Shown here: piece by piece, positions 1 to 9,813 of the stretch
Position numbering within the stretch: position 1 is the stretch's first letter
Layout of the letters: each line of letters opens with the position of its first letter
Assembly: GCA_903951595.1 (NCBI GenBank)
Contig: CAJBCQ010000147.1
Span: 1-36,216, forward strand
Direction: 5' to 3'
DNA: 36,216 nucleotides
Origin: an uncultured Hyphomicrobiales bacterium
GTDB lineage: Bacteria > Pseudomonadota > Alphaproteobacteria > Rhizobiales > Aestuariivirgaceae
The notes under the pieces: generated by a model
The model's input: only the letters and a program-made list of their open reading frames with translations
What the model was told of the DNA's origin: nothing
The model's database searches: none
Made by a program: the position numbers and the translations under genes

Positions 1-256
1 CCCCCTGCTCCTCAACGAGCTTGTGGATTTCCTCTGCCTTGCCGGGGCCCATGAGGGTGGAGGGATTTGCGGCCAGGATGGGCACAATCACGCCGCCTGT
101 GATTTCAAGCTCAATCGCCTGCGCCAGGCCCAGTGCCTCATCCAAACGGGATTCCGCGCTGCGGCCATCGCGCTTCACGTTGCGGCCCCGACCGCGAAAC
201 TCCGCGTGTATCACCAATGCGCGGGTTGCGACCGGGCCTTCATATTCAAAACTCAC
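1..256 (-). CDS. hflX: GTPase HflX, N-terminal part (runs off the left edge)
   Basis: Reverse-strand reading from a GTG at 256 gives [85 protein letters not shown], an HflX N-terminal pattern. It lies immediately downstream of hfq with a GTGA overlap. Absent from the ORF track because it is open at the edge. Confidence 0.85.
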   Translation of the reverse strand, partial: MSFEYEGPVATRALVIHAEFRGRGRNVKRDGRSAESRLDEALGLAQAIELEITGGVIVPILAANPSTLMGPGKAEEIHKLVEEQG

Positions 257-498
257 TCGTGGTGGCCCTCATCCTCAAACAAGCTAATGGGTGCGCCCGG
301 CATAATGGTGGATATGGCGTGCTTATAGACGAGTTGCGAGAGGCCGTCCCGCCGCAAAAGAACACAGAAATTGTCAAACCATGTGATGACACCCTGCAAT
401 TTTACGCCGTTGACGAGAAACACCGTGACCGAAACCTTCTGTTTGCGGACATGGTTCAAAAAGGTGTCTTGCAAATTTTGTGGCTTTTCTTGTGCCAT
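253..498 (-). CDS. hfq: RNA chaperone Hfq
   Basis: [62 protein letters not shown] is the Hfq Sm fold with a YKHAIS motif. The ORF track starts at a TTG (504); ATG at 498 (MAQEK) has better SD spacing (GGGAG). Confidence 0.97.
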   Translation of the reverse strand: MAQEKPQNLQDTFLNHVRKQKVSVTVFLVNGVKLQGVITWFDNFCVLLRRDGLSQLVYKHAISTIMPGAPISLFEDEGHHE

Positions 499-568
499 CA
501 TCAACTCCCGCGTTTTTTTATGCGGCGCTCATCGTTCGGAAATTCTGGCGCCTATTGTTTACAAATCT

Positions 569-587
569 GCATCAGATTCCCTGATGC
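569..587. other. Hairpin in the ntrX-hfq intergenic region
   Basis: Perfect 7-bp inverted repeat GCATCAG-ATTCC-CTGATGC. Confidence 0.5.
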
Positions 588-649
588 CCATTTTGAGGAT
601 ATGCTATTGGCGGTTGAATTTACCAGCGAAGAATTGCGTGAACTTATGT

Positions 650-2035
650 TCAATCCTCTAACTTTCCATTGGACGGAATGGACAAGAGCTTGATTTTACG
701 GTGTAAAGCCGATCTTTCCATTCCAACAAATGCCGCTGTTTTTGAAATGTTTCCACCAAAACGGGAAAGCTGGGCCATCAAATATTCGCGCTCAAAGATT
801 TCCCGCGCCTCACGAAGGGGCATGGCCATGAGATGTTCGCCACCGAGACTTCCGCCCAATGGCGACGCGGACGCAGACACTTCTGGCGGCAGCATGGCCG
901 CGGTGATGTCGCCAACTGTATCCCCACCGGCCATGATGAGCACGCGTTCGACATTGTTCCTCAACTCGCGCACATTGCCGGGCCATTCCACGGTTTGCAG
1001 CACGGCTATCGCGTCTTCGGCAAGCTGGCGGAAGGGCTGTCCGGCTTGGCTGGAATAGAGCTGTGCGAAATGGGTGATCAGGGCCGGAATATCATCGCGC
1101 CGCTCGCTCAGGGGCGGCACCTCAACCGGCACCACGCTCAGGCGGTGATAGAGGTCTTCGCGGAAGCGGCCAATGCCGATGAGGCTTTCCAGATCGCGAC
1201 TGGTGGACGAGACGATCCGCACATCCACCTTCACCCTTTTGGCCCCGCCGACGCGCTGGAAGGTTTGATCCACCAGCACGCGCAACACTTTGCCCTGGGT
1301 TTCAAGTGGCATGTCGGAGACTTCATCAATGTAGAGCGTGCCGCCATGGGCTTCTTCCAAAAGCCCCACGCGCAGCATGCCGCCTTGGCGATCTTCCACG
1401 CCGAATAATTCCTCCTCCATGCGCTCAGGTGCCATGGCAGCCGCAGGCAGGATGACGAAGGGTGCCTCAGCGCGCGCGGAGGCACTATGCAGCATGCGGG
1501 CGGCCAGCTCTTTGCCCGAACCCAAGGGTCCGTTGATGAGGACGCGGCTATTGGCGGGGGCCACTTTCTTCAGTGTTTGTCGCAGTTGGCGCATGGCGGC
1601 AGAATTGCCAACCATTTCCGTATCCGCACCCGCGCGGCCTTTCAGAACTTCAATTTCGCGGCGCAGGCGGAAGGCTTCAAGTGCGCGGCTAACGACGAGC
1701 AGCAAGCGGTCTGAATTGAAGGGCTTTTCGATATAGTCATAGGCGCCGCGCTTGATGGCGGAAACGGCAGTTTCGATATTGCCGTGGCCAGAAATGATGA
1801 TGACCGGAACATCCGGGTGCTGTTCCTTGATGACATTCAGCAAATCCAGCCCATCGAGTCGTGAGTTTTGCAGCCAAATATCGAGCACAACTAGGCTTGG
1901 CCTGCGGTCGGCGATGGCGGCAAGGCAGCTGTCGGAATTGTGGGCCAAGCGCGTTTCATAGCGTTCGTCCTGTAGGATACCGGCAATGAGTTCCCGGATG
2001 TCCGCTTCATCATCGACGACCAGAATATCAGCCAT
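650..2035 (-). CDS. ntrX: Nitrogen regulation response regulator NtrX
   Basis: MADILVVDDEADIREL receiver domain, AAA+ domain (GPLGSGKE Walker A), C-terminal Fis-like HTH; located downstream of ntrBC and ntrY. Start set at MADIL (2035) rather than the ORF-track start. Confidence 0.95.
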   Translation of the reverse strand: MADILVVDDEADIRELIAGILQDERYETRLAHNSDSCLAAIADRRPSLVVLDIWLQNSRLDGLDLLNVIKEQHPDVPVIIISGHGNIETAVSAIKRGAYDYIEKPFNSDRLLLVVSRALEAFRLRREIEVLKGRAGADTEMVGNSAAMRQLRQTLKKVAPANSRVLINGPLGSGKELAARMLHSASARAEAPFVILPAAAMAPERMEEELFGVEDRQGGMLRVGLLEEAHGGTLYIDEVSDMPLETQGKVLRVLVDQTFQRVGGAKRVKVDVRIVSSTSRDLESLIGIGRFREDLYHRLSVVPVEVPPLSERRDDIPALITHFAQLYSSQAGQPFRQLAEDAIAVLQTVEWPGNVRELRNNVERVLIMAGGDTVGDITAAMLPPEVSASASPLGGSLGGEHLMAMPLREAREIFEREYLMAQLSRFGGNISKTAAFVGMERSALHRKIKLLSIPSNGKLED

Positions 2036-2061
2036 TCTTGTGCTTCTTCCCGTAGTGAAAT

Positions 2062-4311
2062 TCAGTTTTTGGGGCGTGTGTTCTTGTCGGTTGCGGCATT
2101 GTTGCGTGGCAGGCAAAAGCTCACGCGCGCGCCTGAACCGCCACTTGCCACTTCGGGCGCGTCTTCGAGCGTGAGCCTGCCGCCATGTTCTTCAATAATG
2201 CGCTGAACGATGGCAAGCCCGAGGCCCGTGCCTTTTTCGCGCGTCGTCATATAGGGCTCGGTCAGGCGGCTGCGGTTTTCAGAAGGTAGGCCGATACCGT
2301 TATCGGTGATGCGGATCCAAGCCATATCGTCTTCTAGCTCCACATCAACAGCGATCTTGCCCGGCGGATCGAGCTTGTCCTGCTGGCGGGCTTCGATGGC
2401 TTCGCGGGCATTCTTGACGAGATTGATGACCGTTTGCGAAATCAGGCGGCGATCGAAGGCGAAGGCGGGGGGCTTTTCGGGCAGGTGCAGATCAAACGTA
2501 ATGTCGCTGGCGCTGACCCGCTGGAGGATCACGGCTTCTTTCACCACGCGGGTGATGTCATCCAGCTCCAGCACGGCGGCGGGCATGCGGGCGAAGGAGG
2601 AAAACTCATCCACCATGCGGCCAATGTCGCCAACCTGACGAATAATGGTGTCGGTGCATTGCTCGAAAACCTGCGGGTCGGAGGTGATTTCCTTGCCGTA
2701 TTTGCGTTTCAGCCGCTCAGCGGAAAGCTGGATGGGTGTTAGTGGGTTTTTGATTTCATGGGCGATGCGGCGCGCGATGTCGGACCAAGCAGAATTGCGC
2801 TGGGCGCTGACAAGATCGGTCATGTCGTCGAAGGTCAGCACATAGCCGTGGTCTTCTTCGGCTGATTTTTCGGTCGTGGCACGCACAATGAAATTGCGCT
2901 CCTGCGTGCCGGCGCGAATTTTTACATGATCTTCCGCTGAGCCAGACGGCTTTTCGCGTGATTGCTCGAAAACGCTGACAAAGCCGGGCAAAACATCGGC
3001 CAGATTGCGGCCGGAAAGTTCGGAGGCATCCTGTTGCAACAGGCTTTCGGCGGAGCGGTTCACGAGCGTGATGCGACCTGCGGCATCAAGCCCGATCACC
3101 CCGGCACTCACCCCTGCAAGCATGGCTTCGGTGAAGCGGCGGCGGGCGTCGAGCTGGGTGTTGGTTGCCACCAATTCATCGCGTTGGCTTTTCAACTGCT
3201 GGGTCATTCGGTTGAAGGTGAGTGTGAGGGTGGACAAGTCACCAGCCCCCTTGCCCTCAGGCACTTTCACGCCCAGTTCACCGCGCGAAATACGGCGGGA
3301 AGCGTTGACGAGTTGCACCACGGGCTCGACCAATCGGTCGGCAAACCACATGGCGATCCAAACGGCGGCGAGCAAGAAGATGCAGGAAACGCCCGTATAC
3401 ATAATGGCAAAGGTAATTTGCACGCCTTGGCGGGAGTTCAGAAGCTGATCGAATTCAATCTTGCTCTCCTGCGCCTTGGCAAGCTGGCGCAATACTTCTG
3501 GGTCGATCTGGCGATAGATATACAGATACCGGTTATCAAAATTCTCCAGCTTAAACAGCGCCCGAATAACGCTGGTGTTGCCGGGGTTGATGATCACCAG
3601 TTCCCCTTTGGCGGCAGTCTCGAACATCGCGTCCGTGGGTGCTTGAAACTGAATTTGCTTATTGGCGGTCACGCGGACATCCAAAACCTTGCGGTCCCGG
3701 TCCACCAAGAAGGCAGCCGACAGGCCGCGCAACAGGGCGTGAGAAGCCAGTCGCTTGATGAAAGCGGGGCGGTCCTTATCAAACAATTCTCGCTGTTGGC
3801 TCAAATCAGCGGCAATCTGCGCCATGGTTTGCCGCGTCACCTGACCATGCTCGGTGATATAGGCTTCGGCCACTGTGACGGATGTATCCACAATGGCGCG
3901 GGTGCGTTCGGAGAACCACGCATCAAGCCCCCGGTTCAGGGTAACGGAGGCGAAAACGGCCACGATGATGGCCGGAAGCACCGCGATCAGCCCGAACAGG
4001 CCCACCATGCGAATATGCAGGCTGGCACCCGCAATGCCCCGGCGGCGGGCCATGAACAGTCTTAGCATCTGCCAACCGATGAGGCCCGCCATGGCGGTGA
4101 CGAGCGCCAGATTGGCGATGAGCAGCGTGATGACGAGCGGTTGGGTGGGCTTGATGGGCGTCAGCCCGGTTAGGATGACATAGGTTGCCAGGCCGCAGAG
4201 GATCGACGCTACGACGACGGTCGTGGCACTTACCGCGCTGAATCTGTGGCGGAAATCGAAGGCGCCGCGCCTTGACCCGGCTTGCGGTTCCTCAACAATG
4301 TCTGATGTCAT
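2062..4311 (-). CDS. ntrY: Sensor histidine kinase NtrY
   Basis: 749 aa with N-terminal TM segments, HAMP/PAS regions, H-box [22 protein letters not shown] and ATPase domain (DNGIGLP, GTGLGLAIV). Confidence 0.95.
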   Translation of the reverse strand: MTSDIVEEPQAGSRRGAFDFRHRFSAVSATTVVVASILCGLATYVILTGLTPIKPTQPLVITLLIANLALVTAMAGLIGWQMLRLFMARRRGIAGASLHIRMVGLFGLIAVLPAIIVAVFASVTLNRGLDAWFSERTRAIVDTSVTVAEAYITEHGQVTRQTMAQIAADLSQQRELFDKDRPAFIKRLASHALLRGLSAAFLVDRDRKVLDVRVTANKQIQFQAPTDAMFETAAKGELVIINPGNTSVIRALFKLENFDNRYLYIYRQIDPEVLRQLAKAQESKIEFDQLLNSRQGVQITFAIMYTGVSCIFLLAAVWIAMWFADRLVEPVVQLVNASRRISRGELGVKVPEGKGAGDLSTLTLTFNRMTQQLKSQRDELVATNTQLDARRRFTEAMLAGVSAGVIGLDAAGRITLVNRSAESLLQQDASELSGRNLADVLPGFVSVFEQSREKPSGSAEDHVKIRAGTQERNFIVRATTEKSAEEDHGYVLTFDDMTDLVSAQRNSAWSDIARRIAHEIKNPLTPIQLSAERLKRKYGKEITSDPQVFEQCTDTIIRQVGDIGRMVDEFSSFARMPAAVLELDDITRVVKEAVILQRVSASDITFDLHLPEKPPAFAFDRRLISQTVINLVKNAREAIEARQQDKLDPPGKIAVDVELEDDMAWIRITDNGIGLPSENRSRLTEPYMTTREKGTGLGLAIVQRIIEEHGGRLTLEDAPEVASGGSGARVSFCLPRNNAATDKNTRPKN

Positions 4312-4391
4312 TCAGGCAAAATCCTGCTCAAGCATGGATGCAAACTGCCCTGCCTGTGGCATAAAATCAACAGTGTTGTATTTCAGCCACT

Positions 4392-5855
4392 TTAGGGTGC
4401 GAGACGCGCCCCGCCACGAACCACGGAGATTTGGTGATCGCGGATTTTGGCGCGCAAAGTGTTGCGGTTGATGCCCAAAAGCTCAGCGGCCCGGATCTGG
4501 TTGCCACCGGTTGCTGCCAGGGAAGCGTTGATGAGTGGAATTTCAAGTTCTGCCAATAGTCGATCATAGAGGCCAGCGGGCGGCAAGCTGCTGCCGTATC
4601 CGGCAAAATAGCGGGCGAGAAAATGTTCGACGAATTCGCTGATGGTTTCGGCTCCCGGCGTCTGAGCCGGCTGGTTGACGGTCGGCAGGTTTCCGGCGGC
4701 CAGCTCCTGGTCGATCATGGCGCGGCTGATTACGTCATCGACATAGATGGCGGTAATGCGCCGGATCAGGTTCTGCAATTCTCGCACATTGCCCGGCCAG
4801 CGATGGGCACACAGGGCGTTGATGGCTTCGCTCGAAAGCTGCTTGCGTGGCAGCCCTTCATCCTCAGCCGCGGCGAGGAAATGGCGGGATAGATCGGCAA
4901 TGTCCTCGATGCGCTCGCGCAGCGGCGGCAGACGCAGAGGCACCACGTTCAAGCGGAAGAACAGGTCTTCGCGGAAATTTCCCTGCGCGATGAGTTGGCG
5001 CAAATCGCGATGTGTGGCGGCTACGATGCGAACATTGGTCTTGATGGGCGTGGTGCCGCCCACGCTCATATATTCGCCCTGTTGAAGGACACGCAGAAGG
5101 CGGGTTTGCGCTTCCATCGGCATATCACCGATTTCATCGAGGAATAGCGTGCCACCTTGGGCTTGCTCAAAGCGTCCGGCATGACGATTGGTAGCACCCG
5201 TGAAAGCTCCCTTTTCGTGGCCGAACAGCTCGGATTCGATAAGCTCCTTGGGGATGGCGGCCATGTTGACGGCCACAAACGGGCTTTTGCGACGGCGGCC
5301 ATAATCATGCAGCACGCGGGCGACGAGTTCTTTACCCGTACCACTTTCACCAGCGATCATCACGGTGAGGTCGGTTTGGGTGAGCCGCGCGATGACGCGG
5401 AAAATCTCCTGCATGGCAGGCGATCGGCCAATGATGGGCAGATTTTCGGAAGTCATGCCACTCATGCCCGGAACCGGCTTGCGGCGGGCCTGCTCTAGCG
5501 CGCGGGCTGCAACGCCGATCAATTCACCCAGGTCGAAGGGCTTGGGCAGATATTCAAAGGCACCGCGCTCGGCAGCGGTGATGGCGGTGACGATGGTGTT
5601 ATTGGCACTCATCACAATGACGGGAAGGTCTGGTCTCAGCTTTTTGATCCGGGGCAGAACTTCAAAGGCGCTTTCATCGGGTAGCACCACATCGGTGATG
5701 ACGAGATCACCCTCTCCATCGGCCACCATGCGCCACAAGGAAGCGGCATTGCCGGTGGCGCGAACGCTGTAGCCCGCGCGGCCCAAGGCTTGCGTCAAGA
5801 CAGTGCGGATGGCGGCATCATCATCGGCCAGAAGAATGGTTTTGCCTGTCATCAT
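4392..5855 (-). CDS. ntrC: Nitrogen regulation response regulator NtrC (NR(I))
   Basis: Receiver domain, sigma54-activator AAA+ with GESGTGKE and intact GAFTGA ([24 protein letters not shown]), C-terminal Fis HTH. Confidence 0.96.
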   Translation of the reverse strand: MMTGKTILLADDDAAIRTVLTQALGRAGYSVRATGNAASLWRMVADGEGDLVITDVVLPDESAFEVLPRIKKLRPDLPVIVMSANNTIVTAITAAERGAFEYLPKPFDLGELIGVAARALEQARRKPVPGMSGMTSENLPIIGRSPAMQEIFRVIARLTQTDLTVMIAGESGTGKELVARVLHDYGRRRKSPFVAVNMAAIPKELIESELFGHEKGAFTGATNRHAGRFEQAQGGTLFLDEIGDMPMEAQTRLLRVLQQGEYMSVGGTTPIKTNVRIVAATHRDLRQLIAQGNFREDLFFRLNVVPLRLPPLRERIEDIADLSRHFLAAAEDEGLPRKQLSSEAINALCAHRWPGNVRELQNLIRRITAIYVDDVISRAMIDQELAAGNLPTVNQPAQTPGAETISEFVEHFLARYFAGYGSSLPPAGLYDRLLAELEIPLINASLAATGGNQIRAAELLGINRNTLRAKIRDHQISVVRGGARLAP

Positions 5856-6949
5856 GACGGTTCAAACGCCTCGCTGTGACGGGTTTCCATGGGAAGTAAG
5901 ATGCGGAACGTGGTGCGGCGACCGAGCGTTTCACATTCCACCACACCGCCATGATCGCGCACGATCTTGGCAACGAGTGCCAAGCCCAGCCCCTTGCCGG
6001 TGGCTTTGGTGGTGATGAAGGGGTCGAAAAGATGGGGCCTAATGTCCTCGGAAATGCCGGGGCCGGTGTCGTGAACGCAAACTTCCAAGGGCAGCGTTAC
6101 CCGCTCGCCGGAGCCTGGAACGCGCAGACGGATGCCGGGTCGGAACGCAGTCGCCAAGGTGATTTCACCCTGCCCGTCGGCTTGCTCGATGGCTTCGGCT
6201 GCGTTTTTCACCAGATTGAGAAGCACCTGCACGAGTTGATCGCGGTTGCCGAGGACGGAGGGAAGTGAAGGGTCATATTCTTCGCGGATGGGAATATTGC
6301 GCGCAAAACCGGGGATGGCGATGGCTTTCACGTGCTCAAGAACGGCGTGGATGTTGGTGGGTGTGCGTTCAATCGGGCGGTCGTCAGAGAAAACTTCCAT
6401 CTGATCGACGAGATTGCGAATGCGCTCAGTTTCCCCGCAGATGAGCTGCGTGAGTGCCCGGTCCTCACCATTCAGCGAAGGTTCCAGAAGCTGTGCGGCA
6501 CCCCGGATGCCGGAGAGCGGATTTTTGATCTCATGTGCCAGCATGGAGGCCATGCCGATGACGGAGCGCGCACCGCCACGGTGGGTGAGCTGGCGGTCGA
6601 TCTTCTGGGCCATAGAACGCTGCATGAGCGTGAGGATAACTTGGGACGAACCATCCTGAACGGCAGCTAATTGCACATCCACCGTGCGCTCGCCGCCCGT
6701 GCGGGGTGTGCCGATGGTGATGGCATATTCATTCACGGTAGAGCCCTGCTCGCGCACCTGCTGAATGAGGGCATGGAGCGGGCTTGCGAATGGGATCACA
6801 TCGGAAAGGTTGAGGCGGGCAAGGCCGGAGGCGCTTGTTTGCAGAAAGTCTTCCGAGCTTGCATTGGCGTAGATGATGCGGTCAGCGTCATTGATGACCA
6901 ATAGCGGGTTGGGCATCGAATCCAGCAGAACTGCATAATTAAGGCCCAT
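5852..6949 (-). CDS. ntrB: Nitrogen regulation sensor kinase NtrB (NR(II))
   Basis: PAS domain plus [21 protein letters not shown]-box and [18 protein letters not shown]; overlaps ntrC start (ATGA). Confidence 0.95.
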   Translation of the reverse strand: MGLNYAVLLDSMPNPLLVINDADRIIYANASSEDFLQTSASGLARLNLSDVIPFASPLHALIQQVREQGSTVNEYAITIGTPRTGGERTVDVQLAAVQDGSSQVILTLMQRSMAQKIDRQLTHRGGARSVIGMASMLAHEIKNPLSGIRGAAQLLEPSLNGEDRALTQLICGETERIRNLVDQMEVFSDDRPIERTPTNIHAVLEHVKAIAIPGFARNIPIREEYDPSLPSVLGNRDQLVQVLLNLVKNAAEAIEQADGQGEITLATAFRPGIRLRVPGSGERVTLPLEVCVHDTGPGISEDIRPHLFDPFITTKATGKGLGLALVAKIVRDHGGVVECETLGRRTTFRILLPMETRHSEAFEPS

Positions 6950-7965
6950 CAGGCGGCCTGCGTTATGGTTTGCTGGGCCATGTCGTAAAGCGCGGTTATG
7001 GAGGCCATGACGCGCACTGGATCGGTCTCGCCCATCAGCTTGCTGCGCCAGGAGGTTAGTGTTTCACGCGGGAAGCCGGGGCGTTGGGCTAGAACGGTTA
7101 GATACCAGCCGAGATGCTTGCGCGCGGCTTTGACGCCAACGCGCGGCGTATAGTGATCGATCATGCCAAGGTAATGGCGTTTCACGATGGCCGCCTGTTC
7201 GGCCAAGGTTGGTTCGGCAATGCCGGTGCCGGGGTCGAGGGCTTCGGCCAACACGCCGGGCCACCACGGGCGGCCATAGGCACCGCGGCCAATCATGATG
7301 CCATCGGCACCCGACAGGCTGAGGATTTGTGGCAGATCGCGGATCTGGGTCACATCGCCATTGGCAATGACGGGGATTGTGACCGCTTCCTTCACTTTGC
7401 GGATAAAGGCCCAATCGGCCTTGCCCTTGTAGAACTGGCAGCGCGTGCGGCCATGAACGGTGACGAGTTGGATGCCGCAGGCTTGCGCGCGGCGGGCGAG
7501 TTCGGGGGCATTGCGGTTGGTATCGTCCCAGCCCATCCGCATCTTCAGCGTGACGGGAACCGAGACTGCGCCGACAGTGGCTTCGATGAGCGTTTGCGCG
7601 TGGTCGAGATCGCGCATGAGGGCGCTGCCGGAGAGGCCGCCGGTCACTTCGCGGGCGGGGCAACCCATGTTGATGTCGATGACGTCGGCACCAAGGTCTT
7701 GGGCCATTTTCGCGCCTTCGGCCATCCAATGGGCTTCGCGGCCGGCAAGTTGGATGACGAAGGGGTCTACCTTGTCGCGGCCATGGGTGCGGCGCACGAC
7801 ATCGGGGCGTTCGCGGACGAGTTCCTCACTGGCTACCATTTCAGAGACGACGAGGCCGGCGCCAAGCTCATTGGCGAGCACCCGGAAGGGCTCATCCGTT
7901 ACACCCGACATGGGAGCCAGGAAAATGCGGTTTCGGGTGGTAATCGGTCCGATTGTAATGCCCAT
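6949..7965 (-). CDS. dusB: tRNA-dihydrouridine synthase DusB (NifR3)
   Basis: [35 protein letters not shown] ... [23 protein letters not shown] ... [18 protein letters not shown]; conserved nifR3-ntrBC linkage. Confidence 0.96.
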   Translation of the reverse strand: MGITIGPITTRNRIFLAPMSGVTDEPFRVLANELGAGLVVSEMVASEELVRERPDVVRRTHGRDKVDPFVIQLAGREAHWMAEGAKMAQDLGADVIDINMGCPAREVTGGLSGSALMRDLDHAQTLIEATVGAVSVPVTLKMRMGWDDTNRNAPELARRAQACGIQLVTVHGRTRCQFYKGKADWAFIRKVKEAVTIPVIANGDVTQIRDLPQILSLSGADGIMIGRGAYGRPWWPGVLAEALDPGTGIAEPTLAEQAAIVKRHYLGMIDHYTPRVGVKAARKHLGWYLTVLAQRPGFPRETLTSWRSKLMGETDPVRVMASITALYDMAQQTITQAA

Positions 7966-8002
7966 CTTTTAGGCAACTTTCTAATGTGCTTGTTTCGAAG
8001 GC

Positions 8003-8031
8003 ATTCTAGGGTAGCCCAATTCTTCCGGCAA
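8003..8031 (-). promoter_or_regulatory. Putative sigma70-type promoter for dusB-ntrBC-ntrYX
   Basis: On the minus strand TTGCCG-N17-TAGAAT, about 38 bp upstream of the dusB ATG. Confidence 0.45.
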
Positions 8032-8119
8032 GGCTTCTTGGCAATCGCATTAAATGGTTTACTTGCCCTTGTACCCCTTGGCCTGATACATCGACCCTGT
8101 AATTCAAGAGGTTTTCGCT

Positions 8120-9292
8120 TTGGGAACTGCAGTCCTCATCCTTGCTGCCGGGGCCGGAATACGCGCTGGCGGAGAGCGGCCGAAACAATATCAGCCCGTA
8201 GGTGGGCAGACCGTGTTGCGTTTAACGGTCGAAGCGTTCCTTTCGCATCCCGGCATTTCACACGTTCAGGTGGTTATCGGCGAAGGCCATGAGGGGCTTT
8301 ATGCTGAAACAATTCAGGGGCTTGGCCTGTTGCCGCCGGTGCAGGGCGGGCTGACGCGGCAGGTATCGGCGTTGCGGGGTTTGGAAGCCCTCGTCCCACT
8401 TTCACCCAGCAAGGTTTTGATCCACGATGCGGCTCGCCCCTTTGTGAGCCATGCCATCATCGCGCAGGTGATTGCAGCCCTCGACCGCCATGAGGGGGTG
8501 ATTCCCGCTTTGCCCGTTACCGACACGCTGAAACGGGCTCCCGGCGGGGTGATCACCAGCACGGTGAGCCGTGAATCACTGTGGGGGGCGCAGACGCCGC
8601 AAGGCTTCCGCTTTCCCGAAATCCTCGCGGCACATCGGCGCGCGCAGGCTGAAGGTCTGGGCCATTTGACGGATGACGCAGCGGTGGCCGAGCATGCTGG
8701 ATTGAGTGTTGGCATCGTTCCGGGGGAAGCGGCCAACCGCAAGCTCACCACGATGGACGATATCGCTGAGGCCGACCGCCAATTTCTGCGCGCTTCCATT
8801 GATCGCCTGCCCGATGTTCGCGTGGGCCAAGGATTTGATGTTCACGCCTTTGAGCCGGGAAATCATGTCGTTCTGTGTGGCGTTAAAGTGCCGCACAATA
8901 TGCGCCTGAAGGGCCATTCGGATGCGGATGTGGCTATGCATGCGCTTACCGATGCCATTCTGGGTGCCCTCAGCGAGGGCGATATCGGCCAGCATTTTCC
9001 GCCGTCTGACATGCAGTGGAAGGGTGCGGAAAGTGCCATCTTCCTGCGTCATGCATCGGGCCTTGTTTCGGGTCGTGGCGGCATGATCGCGCATACCGAT
9101 ATCACCATCGTATGCGAGGAGCCGCGCATCGGCCCGCATGTTTCGGCCATGCGGGCGAGCCTTTCGGATATTTTAGCCATGCCGACGCAACGGGTTGCCG
9201 TCAAGGCAACCACCAGCGAGCGTCTGGGCTTTACCGGACGGCGCGAAGGCATTGCCGCATTTGCGACCGCCACGGTGCGCCTGCCGCTGTAA
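8120..9292 (+). CDS. ispDF: Bifunctional IspD/IspF (MEP cytidylyltransferase / MECDP synthase)
   Basis: IspD part: VLILAAGAGIRAGGERPKQYQPVGG and KVLIHDAARPFVS. IspF part: RVGQGFDVHAFEPGNHVVLCGVKVPHNMRLKGHSDADVAMHALTDAILGAL. TTG start with upstream AAGAGG. Confidence 0.96.
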   Translation: MGTAVLILAAGAGIRAGGERPKQYQPVGGQTVLRLTVEAFLSHPGISHVQVVIGEGHEGLYAETIQGLGLLPPVQGGLTRQVSALRGLEALVPLSPSKVLIHDAARPFVSHAIIAQVIAALDRHEGVIPALPVTDTLKRAPGGVITSTVSRESLWGAQTPQGFRFPEILAAHRRAQAEGLGHLTDDAAVAEHAGLSVGIVPGEAANRKLTTMDDIAEADRQFLRASIDRLPDVRVGQGFDVHAFEPGNHVVLCGVKVPHNMRLKGHSDADVAMHALTDAILGALSEGDIGQHFPPSDMQWKGAESAIFLRHASGLVSGRGGMIAHTDITIVCEEPRIGPHVSAMRASLSDILAMPTQRVAVKATTSERLGFTGRREGIAAFATATVRLPL

Positions 9293-9303
9293 CGGAGGCT
9301 TTC

Positions 9304-9813
9304 ATGTTTTCGCCCGAACTGACCTTGGATGCTCGCGACATTCTCGATTTATGCCGAAAACAGGGGCTAAAACTCGCCACAGCAGAAAGCTGCACGGGCG
9401 GGCTGATCACTGCGTTGCTTACGTCTATCGCGGGATCGTCAGATGTGGTGGAGCGCGGGTTTGTGACCTATTCCAACGAAGCCAAAACGGAAATGCTGGG
9501 TGTTGCCGCCGCCAAGATCGCTGCCAATGGAGCTGTTAGCGAGATTGTGGCGCGTGCGATGGCGGAAGGGGCTCTTGCAGCTTCCCGCGCAAAAGTCGCC
9601 GTTAGTGTGACGGGTGTTGCAGGACCGGGTGGCGGATCGAGGCAAAAGCCTGTGGGGCTTGTGCATATTGCCTGCGCGCAGGTGGGTTTGCCCACGCTGC
9701 ATCAGCGGCATGAATTTGGTGATCTGGGACGCGACGACATTCGCCGGCGCGCGGTTCATGCAGCCTTGGCGCTTGTGCGTGAGCAGATTACTGGCGCGGG
9801 CTTGCTGGGTTAA
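9304..9813 (+). CDS. CinA C-terminal-domain protein (nicotinamide-nucleotide amidohydrolase, PncC type)
   Basis: KLATAESCTGGLITALLTSIAGSSDVVERGFVTYSNEAKTEMLGV ... AVSVTGVAGPGGGSRQKPVGLVHIA. Start at ATG 9304, just after ispDF. Confidence 0.92.
   Translation: MFSPELTLDARDILDLCRKQGLKLATAESCTGGLITALLTSIAGSSDVVERGFVTYSNEAKTEMLGVAAAKIAANGAVSEIVARAMAEGALAASRAKVAVSVTGVAGPGGGSRQKPVGLVHIACAQVGLPTLHQRHEFGDLGRDDIRRRAVHAALALVREQITGAGLLG

Noticed and set aside
640-651. GAACTTATGTTC inverted repeat, resembling a Gram-positive (Bacillus) LexA box
   Set aside because: It overlaps the ntrX stop, and the alphaproteobacterial LexA site is a direct repeat; likely coincidental.
2962-4065. 367-aa plus-strand ORF antisense to ntrY
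   Set aside because: Low-complexity, family-less translation fully opposite a confident histidine kinase; typical high-GC antisense frame artefact.
650-7965. ntrBC-ntrYX-hfq-hflX and dusB linkage as a novel system
   Set aside because: This gene order is well known in alphaproteobacteria.
7114-8292. 392-aa plus-strand ORF antisense to dusB and overlapping ispDF start
   Set aside because: No recognisable domain; conflicts with DusB and IspDF, both strongly supported.
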